This document shows, one piece after another, positions 8,901 through 16,413 of a DNA stretch of 54,707 nucleotides (positions are counted from its first letter, which is position 1; the number at the start of each line of letters is the position of its first letter). The notes under the pieces were generated by a model. It did no database searches and was not told where the DNA came from. It worked only from the letters and a program-made list of their open reading frames with translations. A program made the translations under genes and the position numbers. Origin of the DNA: Candidatus Bathyarchaeota archaeon BA1 (GTDB lineage Archaea > Thermoproteota > Bathyarchaeia > Bathyarchaeales > Bathyarchaeaceae); NCBI GenBank assembly GCA_001399805.1, contig LIHJ01000021.1:1-54707 (forward strand). The letters run 5' to 3'.

Positions 8901-9295
8901 CACAAACCATCTTCATCTGATCGACGCAAAAGCCATCTATACCAAGGGTGCAGACCTTAGAGACTAATATACTTAACCTCACATTTACAGTTTAGCTTTA
9001 GATGCGTTCTCCTTTCACGTACTCCGAAAATGTGAAGTAAAGCCTTAAATTCCCTCCTACATTTTTCTAGCGCGAATTAGTCTCGGCAAAAGGGTGGCTG
9101 GATGAACAACATAGAAAACAAATGTGAGGAAATATATAGAGAACAGTTAGCGCGCGCTAAATGAGCCATACTTCTAATTACCTTCATAGCACGCTCAGCA
9201 TTATTATATATACATTAGTAGAAATTCTAATCGTTTTCTAACCCCAATAGTAAGCCATAAATAATGAACTCTGTAAAATAACTTGAGGAAGGTAA
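8901..9295. other. Non-coding spacer
   Basis: About 395 AT-rich bases with no convincing coding frame. It contains one full palindrome (9147-9160) and a half-like element TAGCGCGAATTAG near 9069. The start of the next gene at 9296 has a ribosome site (GAGGAAGGT). Confidence 0.4.
9147..9160. repeat. TTAG(CG)3CTAA palindrome
   Basis: Perfect 14-base palindrome TTAGCGCGCGCTAA in intergenic DNA, with CAG to the left and AT to the right. It is one of about twelve related sites in this window. Confidence 0.75.
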
Positions 9296-9681
9296 ATGGT
9301 TATTGACTGGATAATTCCCCTTGCAACCCTCGTCGCAAGCCTTGCATCGCTCATAGCCGTTCTTGCTCTAATTTATGGGCTTGGGCGCTGGACTAAAAGT
9401 GTTGAGATAGGGCTTGGTGTCATTTTCCTAATTCACGGAGGTGTCCTTTTTAAGCTGTATGAACAGCTGTTCCCTCCTCGTTCTACTCGCCAGCCTGAGA
9501 AGGTGGAGCTTCTCAAGAAATTGAGGGAAGGAACCATAACTGCTGAGGAAGGGAAGAGGCTTGAAGGAATGCTTAGGAAACAGAGGGATGAGGCGCTACA
9601 AGTGGGGCTATTGTCGGTGCAATTGTTATAGGTGGGCTACTCTTCCTCCTTGGCGCGGTGCTCGCCTCAGCTAGAAGATGA
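9296..9681 (+). pseudogene. Two-helix membrane protein with SHOCT-like segment, frameshifted near its C-terminus
   Basis: From ATG 9296 (site GAGGAAGGT) the protein has a membrane helix (about residues 7-28), a second hydrophobic segment (37-55), then a charged stretch KVELLKKLREGTITAEEGKR that resembles the short SHOCT-type oligomerisation motif. In this frame it stops at 9631. At the GGGG run 9604-9607 the adjacent frame continues SGAIVGAIVIGGLLFLLGAV, an obvious third membrane helix, to a stop at 9681. The repaired product would have about 128 residues. A single base gained or lost in GGGG explains the break. The function is unknown. Confidence 0.5.
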
Positions 9682-9783
9682 TACATTAGGTTCTGTTGAA
9701 TCTTCGGGGCTTGAAAAATAGATTTTGCAAAAACTCTATGACACATACACACATACTTTATTAAAAATGCTTTGTAAAATGTA

Positions 9784-9800
9784 AATAATGTGCAGTAGAG
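9784..9800 (+). repeat. Copy B of a 17-base direct repeat
   Basis: AATAATGTGCAGTAGAG, 16 of 17 bases identical to 5995-6011 and in the same orientation. It abuts the palindrome at 9802. Confidence 0.5.
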
Positions 9801-9801
9801 C

Positions 9802-9815
9802 TTAGCGCGCGCTAA
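9802..9815. repeat. TTAG(CG)3CTAA palindrome
   Basis: TTAGCGCGCGCTAA followed by AA, 95-108 bases upstream of the HTH gene and adjacent to repeat copy B. Confidence 0.75.
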
Positions 9816-9909
9816 AATTCTTAAGTAAGAGCGATCCTGAAGGGTGGGAAAGGATGACCGAGAGTCCTAGCCCTGAGGGAGAGGTCAAAAAGGGAGGAGG
9901 TGTATTATA

Positions 9910-10224
9910 GTGGAAGCATATCTTGAGGAGCTTCCGCCAGAAGTGGAGATAATTAAGGAGTTAAGATTGCTTGGGGACATTATAGAGGTTATAGGTTCAG
10001 AACGATGGAAAGAAACCCTGAAGATAATGTATGTGGATGAGGGTATGTCCATACCTGAAATCGCAATTACCTTGAGCAAGGGACACACGACGATAGGACG
10101 TTGGCTTCACATGTTGGAGCGTGAGCGTGTACTTCAGGTGAGACCTGTGAGGATTCCAAAACATACAGCCAGACTCGTCCTCTCACGCGCCCTTGAAAGG
10201 AAAAAAAATCGAGGTCATAAATAA
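9910..10224 (+). CDS. HTH protein, likely N-terminal half of a split homing endonuclease
   Basis: The 104-residue product contains a helix-turn-helix (about residues 47-70: SIPEIAITLSKGHTTIGRWL), the kind found at the N-terminus of many archaeal free-standing LAGLIDADG proteins. It ends at 10224, three bases beyond the point where the LAGLIDADG motif opens in another frame. An A8 run (10201-10208) lies just before the end, but one indel there does not by itself restore the fusion, because a TAA at 10218 blocks the third frame. The start is GTG 9910, overlapping by one base the TAG of an 18-codon frame (9854-9910) that has its own site (GGGTGGGAAAGG). It could also be a small regulator in its own right. 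Confidence 0.55.
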   Translation: MEAYLEELPPEVEIIKELRLLGDIIEVIGSERWKETLKIMYVDEGMSIPEIAITLSKGHTTIGRWLHMLERERVLQVRPVRIPKHTARLVLSRALERKKNRGHK

Positions 10225-10904
10225 TAGGCTTTTGTATCGGCGACGGCTGTGTTATGCGTACAAGGACAAGAGTGGACGAGTATGTAAGATACGAGGAGGG
10301 CAAGGCCCTATACAACACTAACTTCAAGTTGTTGACCCCCGCGCTCCGTAAAGCCGAAAACGTAGCCAAAAGGTTCAACGTGAAAGCAACCCTGAGTTAC
10401 CGTGACATAAATGACAAACCAGTCACAAGAATCGAGGACGCTTACAGATGGAGGCTCGTCATATATAGCTCCGCGCTAGCGCGGTTAATCGGTACTGAAA
10501 GAGAACGTTTAGTGCAAGAAACCATAGACACGTTACTTAAGCCACCTTTCATGGGACACTTCCTAGCAGGGCTCTGGGATGCTGATGGCACCGTAGCGGT
10601 GCGACCTTTGAAATCTATAGAGTTGTATCAAAGCGAACCCAACCTACCACTACTAAGAAAGATAAGAGACGCCCTAATCAGAGAGGACATACCAAACACC
10701 ATCCACCTAGCCGAACGGGCAACGGGGGTACGCAAAATATACAAAAAGGTCATCGTCTTCAAGGAAGACATGTACGCCCTCCGCATTCGCGCCGTTGGGA
10801 CACTGAAATGGTACGAACTTATAGGCAGGAACCTACAACGTCCAGAAAAAAGCCTACACGCCCGCGTCCTAGACCCTACGCCCCACCCTTACGCACCCGT
10901 ATAA
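10221..10904 (+). pseudogene. LAGLIDADG homing endonuclease, start lost
   Basis: Two dodecapeptide motifs are visible. The first, IIGFCIGDGCV, is encoded at 10221-10253, upstream of the first ATG (10254); the second, GHFLAGLWDADGTV, is near 10552-10593. Such proteins cut long DNA sites and promote their own spread. No ATG, GTG or TTG precedes the first motif in its frame, which opens right after a TAA at 10218, so the intact start is missing; the HTH frame just upstream is the obvious lost N-terminus. The stop (10902-10904) overlaps the 3' end of cdhA by 16 bases, tail to tail. I infer an inactivated or mis-assembled endonuclease gene next to cdhA. Confidence 0.7.
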
Positions 10905-13201
10905 GCCTCGGCAACAACGTTGGGTCGGGTATTCTTCCCTCCGTCCATTTTTTCTATGATCTCGTCCTTCATGGTGATGGGAACATCCGCCACCGTGCGT
11001 ACGAAGAGGTGGATGTCGTCGGGCATCGTGTTGTATAGGCGCTTGTGTAGGTCAATGTAGTGTGTGAGCTTTATTGCCCGTCCCTTTGTGGTGTCGTTTG
11101 GTCTCATGCAGAGCTTCGCGATCATCACCATCGCCTCCTCTTTGGTCTCAGCCGCATAGAAGAGATGCTCGGGTGCAGGGCCCACATAAACGCTGTCCCC
11201 AGTGCGGGCGTCGTAAACACACCAATCATCCTCATGGTCCTTTCTGCCGAGAAGCATACGTCTATATTTAGAGCCATGAGGACCAACGATTACAGGTATC
11301 CCCAATCGCCAACAGCCACTCGCTATTGAGGCGGCTTTTTGAGAATAGGCGCCCCACGCAACACCGACGGCGCCAACGCGGTTGAGGATGTAGTCGGCGA
11401 TCTCCTCATAGTTGGCCCGTAGGCTGCGCTTAGCGAAGATGCTTGCGATCTTGATGGCTGCGCCGGCTATGTGGGAGTTGGAGACGCATGAGCCCACGTT
11501 GACGAGGCATCCGGCGTCAAAGGCGCCCGTGTACACCTCGTAGGGCGTCTTTCCCTCCTCGTTCTTGTACATGGCGGCGGACATGGCAGCGCATCCTGAC
11601 GCAACCACGATGTATCGACGATTCGCAAACTCGGAGCACATCTCAGCCGCCTCCCTTCCACCGTGAGGGTAGTTAGCGCACCCAACAAACGCCACCACAC
11701 CCGGTATCTCGCCTAACACAATGGGGCTACCAACATTTCGGATCTCAACGTCTTGTATGGCGCCCCTCCCGGCCCGAATCCAGAATTTCTCCTCCTTAAG
11801 TTTCTTTTCAGCGGCTTTCACAATGAAGCTGTGTATGGGGAGGCCATGGGGACAGGCGTTCTCACAGCGTCCACAGCCCACGCATACCTCGTAAAGGTCT
11901 GAGAGCTTATCCATGTTTCCCATCGCCGCTTCGCTCACCGCGTCTGGAATCAGTAGATCCTGGGGGCAGGATCGTCTACAGTTATTACACTTGGTGCACA
12001 CCTTGGCTCTCTCAATGATCTCGTCAACGTCTGGGATGGCTTTGAACTTCTTTCGGTTAGGGGCTACCTCCACCGCCGTTCTCGCCGCCACCTCGCCAAC
12101 CTTGACCGGGTCAAGGATGAGGACACCCGGCACCCTTCCACCCACCAGGTCTGCCACGATTGAATCTATTGGGTCGTGTGTTCGGTTTCGCAGCCCTGCA
12201 CAGTTTTTGTCGCTTGTCACGATCACCGGCGCCTTGATCCTCTCTGCTTCGATCAACGCGTCCGTGCGGATGCATTGTTCATCCAGAATCACAACATCGG
12301 GAACACCGCTTCTGATGAAGCGAAGCTGCCAAGAGATGGGGCCGACGATCTTGGCTTTGGGGTTGTATCGAGTGACATCGTGGGCAGTGCAACACAAACC
12401 GCAAACTTCCACCTCGCCATAAAGCCCATTTGCCCTGAGGTAATCCACGATTTCGGTGGCAGGCGTAACATTATGACCAATACAAAGAATGACCGGCTTG
12501 AGGTAGTCTATCGTGCCGTAGCCCAATTCCACGAGTGGGGATTCAGGATCCGCCCTCGGAAAGCCATAGGCTGCAATTTGTGCGATGTCCGCAACCTCGA
12601 GCCCCACATGGTCGATCATCCCCGCGTGAAACACCTTGGATTCGAAGTCGAGGTTGCCGCTTTCCTGTCCCGTGTGGGTCGCCGAGAGCAGATGGGTAAG
12701 CTGGTTTTCAAGGTAGTCCAGGACATCTTCGAGGTCGCCAAGGGTCTTTGGTCTGATGCCGCAAACCAATCTGGTGATGGGGGCCTCAACTTCAACGCTG
12801 ACGCCGCCTATGTCGATGGGGAATCTTCGTCCAAACTTCTCAATCAGGTGTTCCACTAGGTGTCGAGCGTGGGCGATGTGGGTTGCGGCTCCTATGCAGC
12901 AGGCGAGCAAGACGATGCGCGACTGCTGCGCAGCCATGTTTATACCGCAGGCTCCCCGCTTCCCAGCGGTTAGGTCACACTTACCAAAAGTGCATAGGCA
13001 GCAAACGTCACAAAACGGCATGTAGAGTGGCTGATACCGCTTCAGGAGTTGGTGGTCCCATTCTCTGAGGTCGGTGATGGATGGAAACGGGGTTGGACCA
13101 ATAGGCTCAGCCCACGTTTCCTCAAATACCCTTCCAAAAGAAATCTCCAGATCCTTTATAACGCCAATATCCGTTTTCAATTCCTTTATCTTCATCTGCA
13201 T
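10889..13201 (-). CDS. cdhA: CODH/ACS subunit alpha, carbon monoxide dehydrogenase
   Basis: CdhA oxidises CO or reduces CO2 at a Ni-Fe-S C-cluster and passes electrons through Fe-S clusters to CdhC or ferredoxin. The N-terminal B/D-cluster cysteines lie in PFCDVCCLCTFGKC and RGACG (about residues 64-85). Two ferredoxin-type motifs (CTKCNNCRRSCP and CVGCGRCENACP) occur in the middle, as in archaeal but not bacterial CODH, and C-cluster candidates include GHNV, VCGLCC, VGCANYPHGG, GSCVSNSHIAG and ASGCW. The length of about 770 residues fits. The start is uncertain: TTG 13228, ATG 13201 or ATG 13195, none with a strong site. Its usual neighbour cdhB is 5.8 kb downstream. The tail overlaps a homing endonuclease frame. 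Confidence 0.96.
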   Translation of the reverse strand: MQMKIKELKTDIGVIKDLEISFGRVFEETWAEPIGPTPFPSITDLREWDHQLLKRYQPLYMPFCDVCCLCTFGKCDLTAGKRGACGINMAAQQSRIVLLACCIGAATHIAHARHLVEHLIEKFGRRFPIDIGGVSVEVEAPITRLVCGIRPKTLGDLEDVLDYLENQLTHLLSATHTGQESGNLDFESKVFHAGMIDHVGLEVADIAQIAAYGFPRADPESPLVELGYGTIDYLKPVILCIGHNVTPATEIVDYLRANGLYGEVEVCGLCCTAHDVTRYNPKAKIVGPISWQLRFIRSGVPDVVILDEQCIRTDALIEAERIKAPVIVTSDKNCAGLRNRTHDPIDSIVADLVGGRVPGVLILDPVKVGEVAARTAVEVAPNRKKFKAIPDVDEIIERAKVCTKCNNCRRSCPQDLLIPDAVSEAAMGNMDKLSDLYEVCVGCGRCENACPHGLPIHSFIVKAAEKKLKEEKFWIRAGRGAIQDVEIRNVGSPIVLGEIPGVVAFVGCANYPHGGREAAEMCSEFANRRYIVVASGCAAMSAAMYKNEEGKTPYEVYTGAFDAGCLVNVGSCVSNSHIAGAAIKIASIFAKRSLRANYEEIADYILNRVGAVGVAWGAYSQKAASIASGCWRLGIPVIVGPHGSKYRRMLLGRKDHEDDWCVYDARTGDSVYVGPAPEHLFYAAETKEEAMVMIAKLCMRPNDTTKGRAIKLTHYIDLHKRLYNTMPDDIHLFVRTVADVPITMKDEIIEKMDGGKNTRPNVVAEAYTGA

Positions 13202-13320
13202 GGCTTTCTTAGACAATTGAACACACAACTCATGAAACTTTTAGATTCACGGATTATTGAGGTGGTCCCTATTTAATCTTTTTGGCAAAGATGGAAAGGC
13301 TGAAAGAAGAGGAAATCTCT

Positions 13321-15771
13321 TTATTGTGTCAAAGTAAGTTGTATTTTTCCGTTCCTCCTGTGGGTTGTTGCGAGTGCCCCCTTCGCTTCGCCCTTTCGTA
13401 AAGCTAACCCTCTAACCTTCCCCGCGTTTGCAATCTCCTCTCGAAGCGTTAAGAGCATCCGTTTAAGGCTCACGTTCCCCTTGTAGGCGATGGTGATGTG
13501 TGGGATCTCGGCGTTTAAGGGAAGATTATGTTGAGACTTGAATTTTCTGATGGCTGAGATGATCTCTGTTAAGGTTTCGCCAGCTTCCTCAGCCCTTTCG
13601 TCTCTCATTTCCTTTTGAGGAGTTGGCCATGGCGCTTCATGTATGGTTTTGTAGCCCCGTCGCTTTCGGTAGAGCCTTTGATAAATCTCTTCTGTGATGA
13701 AGGGGGCTATGGGTGCGTACAGTCGGATGAGGGCCCAAAGGGCATGGTGCAGAGCGTATTGAGAGGAGTGTTTCATCCATGGACGTTTCGGGTTATGGAA
13801 GCGATATTTGACGAATTCCAAATAGTGGTCGCAGAATTCATGCCAGACGAAGGCTTGAAACGCCTGAACAGCGCGATGGAATTGGTAGCTTTCCATGCTT
13901 TCAGTCATGTTTTGGATGAGGTGTTGTAGGCGGCTTAGGATCCATCGATCTATGATATGTAATGCGGCTTGATCTTTTGTTTTATTTGATTCCCCTATCG
14001 GGTAGGTACTTGGCCTATAGTGCTTCAAGCATCGTTGAGCAAATCGGGCGGTATTCCAGAATTTTTGTAGGAATCGAGCGGTGTGTTGGATGTGTTTCCA
14101 TTCGAAGAGAAAGTCGGAGCCAATGTTTGCCATGAGGAGGGCTTGACGTAAGGCATCCGCACCATACCCTTTGATCACTTCCATGGGGTCGATGACATTG
14201 CCGAGGCTGCTGGACATGGCCCGCCCATCCGGCCCCAATATCATGCCATTCACCAAAACAGCCTTGAAGGGCCTTAGACCCGTTTGAAGATGGCACTGAG
14301 TCATGGTGTAGAAGGCCCAAGTTCTTATGATCTCGGAGCCCTGTTGACGCAAGTCAGCTGGATACAGTCGTCGGAATAATGAAATGTCGTCCGGCCATCC
14401 GGAGATGATGAGTGGGGTTATGGAACTGTCAATCCAGCAGTCGCACACATCAGTGGCTCCAGTAATACTTTTTCCTCCGCAACGGGGGCACATATCGATC
14501 GGGGGCTTTTCCTCCAATGGATCAATGGGAAGCTGACTCCTCTCTGGTGGGATAATCTGGTCGCATTGTTGGCAGTACCAGAAGGGTATAGGCGTTCCAA
14601 AGGCTCTTTGACGTGAGAAAGCCCAGTCCCACCCCAGCCCCTTCACCCAATCGATCAGCCTTTGGCGCATATGCTCCGGAAACCACGCCATGTCTTGAGC
14701 CATCTCCATGATGTTGTCCTTGAGGTCGAGGATTCGGATGAACCATTGCTTCTTGGCTAGAAGCTCTATGGGGGTTCGGCATGTTGTGCGTTCTGTGTGA
14801 GCCAAAACACGATGGCGTATATCTTCTGTCTTAGATAACACACCCAGAGCCTTGAGGTCGGTTAGAATGGCTTCTCTGGCCTCCATCACGGTTAGCCCAT
14901 CGTATTTCTGGCTGTTGATGATTTGTCCATTTTCACCTATGGCCTCGATGATGGGCAGGCTATGCTTTAAGATCCATCGGGCATCTTGCGCATCGCCGAA
15001 GGTGCAGATCATAACCGCTCCAGTTCCGAAGGCTGGCTCAACTGTTTCGTCAGCTATTATGGGAACCCTTTGGTTGTAGAGGGGCACCTCCACCGTTTTG
15101 CCCACGAAACCCTGATATCGGTTGTCCTTTGGATGAACTGCCACGGCAACGCAAGCATGGAGGAGTTCAGGGCGTGTGGTGGCGATCTCGATGTGGCCAA
15201 TTTGGCTGTCTTCAACCTTGAATCTGAGGTGTGCGAGGATGCCCCTCCTCTCAACGTATCCGATTTCCGCTTGCGCCAATGTTGTCTTGCATTTGGGGCA
15301 CCAGTAAACAGGGTGCCTCTCTCGATACGCCCTCCCCATGTGATAGAGGTTGAGGAGGGCAAGCTGAACCCTCCGATGATAATCCTCATCCATGGTCTTG
15401 TACTCGAATGACCAATCGGGCATATAGCCCAGCCGCATCATTGTCTTTCGCATTTGCTGAATCATCCTGCCCGTCCATTCTCGACAAGCTGCCTTGAACG
15501 CCTCAGGGCGGTCCGTGGAAATAGCGAGTTTTCTTTGCACCGACAATTCTGTTGGCAACCCCTGGGTGTCCCAGCCCTGCGGCATGAGCACGTTGTAGCC
15601 TCGCATCCGCTTATATCGGGCGGTTATGTCGCTGAGGATGCATCCGTACGCCCTCCCAATGTGGAGGCTCCCAGACGTGAAGGGCGGCGGGGTGTCGATC
15701 ACGAACACAGGCTTGTCCTTTGACCTCTTGTCAAAACTGTGGTATTTGGTTTTCAACCAGTTCCTTTGCAC
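13321..15771 (-). CDS. valS: Valyl-tRNA synthetase (5' end out of frame)
   Basis: A class Ia synthetase charging tRNA-Val. The HIGH box reads HIGR at residues 37-40 after TPPPFTSGSL, the editing domain shows ATTRPELL, and a zinc-type CPRCGG precedes DVCDCWIDSS. The KMSKS box is AMSSSLGN near residue 516, an unusual form in which the first lysine is alanine. The GTG at 15771 starts the annotated frame, but the conserved N-terminus LPKHYEAKAIEEKVQRNW lies upstream in the same frame (15772-15813) with no start codon before the TGA at 15829-15831. An ATG at 15832 starts a frame exactly one base out of register, so a one-base indel between 15811 and 15826 probably hides the true start. The body is intact over 2.4 kb. 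Confidence 0.92.
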   Translation of the reverse strand: MQRNWLKTKYHSFDKRSKDKPVFVIDTPPPFTSGSLHIGRAYGCILSDITARYKRMRGYNVLMPQGWDTQGLPTELSVQRKLAISTDRPEAFKAACREWTGRMIQQMRKTMMRLGYMPDWSFEYKTMDEDYHRRVQLALLNLYHMGRAYRERHPVYWCPKCKTTLAQAEIGYVERRGILAHLRFKVEDSQIGHIEIATTRPELLHACVAVAVHPKDNRYQGFVGKTVEVPLYNQRVPIIADETVEPAFGTGAVMICTFGDAQDARWILKHSLPIIEAIGENGQIINSQKYDGLTVMEAREAILTDLKALGVLSKTEDIRHRVLAHTERTTCRTPIELLAKKQWFIRILDLKDNIMEMAQDMAWFPEHMRQRLIDWVKGLGWDWAFSRQRAFGTPIPFWYCQQCDQIIPPERSQLPIDPLEEKPPIDMCPRCGGKSITGATDVCDCWIDSSITPLIISGWPDDISLFRRLYPADLRQQGSEIIRTWAFYTMTQCHLQTGLRPFKAVLVNGMILGPDGRAMSSSLGNVIDPMEVIKGYGADALRQALLMANIGSDFLFEWKHIQHTARFLQKFWNTARFAQRCLKHYRPSTYPIGESNKTKDQAALHIIDRWILSRLQHLIQNMTESMESYQFHRAVQAFQAFVWHEFCDHYLEFVKYRFHNPKRPWMKHSSQYALHHALWALIRLYAPIAPFITEEIYQRLYRKRRGYKTIHEAPWPTPQKEMRDERAEEAGETLTEIISAIRKFKSQHNLPLNAEIPHITIAYKGNVSLKRMLLTLREEIANAGKVRGLALRKGEAKGALATTHRRNGKIQLTLTQ

Positions 15772-16022
15772 TTTCTCTTCAATGGCTTTGGCTTCGTAAT
15801 GCTTTGGAAGCCTAGACCCGGCTATCCCTCATGCTCATGTATGTTTCGCCTCCTCAAAAAACGGTTGGGCATGCAGAATATCGTCTGGACGACGGAAAAG
15901 AACCTAAAGGACCCGACGATACCTCCGCATCCTCACCATCTCTCGTAATGGAGTATGCATTCCTATATTTATGGATTTTGGTGCTTTCCCGAAAAATGAT
16001 CAATATAAAAAGATGGGAAAAT

Positions 16023-16268
16023 TTAGATTTCTTTGGCGGTGATTGCTGTTAAGGTTTCCATGGTGTAGTTGGTTGCGAAGCCTACTTGCATAACAAAGTT
16101 CATGGCCGTTTTTTCATCAGGCGCCTCAAAAATGATGACGCCGTCGTATCACACAAGGGTGAAGTACACATCGCGGATGGTGACGCCTTTCGGAGCCTTC
16201 AACTCTTTAAGATATTTAACAGCCTCCACACCCTTACCCTTTAGCACCAAAAGCGATATGAACCACAC
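16023..16268 (-). pseudogene. GYD-domain protein with an in-frame TGA
   Basis: The frame from GTG 16268 (or TTG 16271, site GGAAGG) encodes WFISLLVLKGKGVEAVKYL, then KGVTIRDVYFTLV, a TGA at 16149-16151, then YDGVIIFEAPDEKTAMNFVM and FATNYTMETLTAITAKEI to a TAA at 16023. GYD-domain proteins normally read LG-R-YD at this point, so the TGA most simply arose from CGA (Arg). Both halves remain in frame and well conserved, so the change is recent, or an error, or is read through. The family has about 80-100 residues and its role is unknown. It lies between valS and ileS on the same strand. Confidence 0.65.
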
Positions 16269-16413
16269 CAAAATTTCCTTCCATTAAAATACGTCATCCA
16301 TTAACTTAAAGTTAGGGAAGCGCACCTTTTGACTTTTCCGTTTTTGAAAGCACCTTGGCTAATATAGGGCTTGAACTATAAGATATCCAAACTTTCGACC
16401 TCTGCATGCTTAT

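Noticed and set aside
10472..10486. CCGCGCTAGCGCGG as another member of the palindrome family
   Set aside because: It lies in coding sequence of the endonuclease, and its arms and core order differ (CG arms, TA centre).
10221..10904. LAGLIDADG domain as an intein in cdhA
   Set aside because: It is on the opposite strand to cdhA and lies after its stop; cdhA itself is uninterrupted.
16149..16151. TGA as selenocysteine in the GYD gene
   Set aside because: The family has Arg, not Cys, at this place, and no selenocysteine-insertion hairpin was visible by eye.
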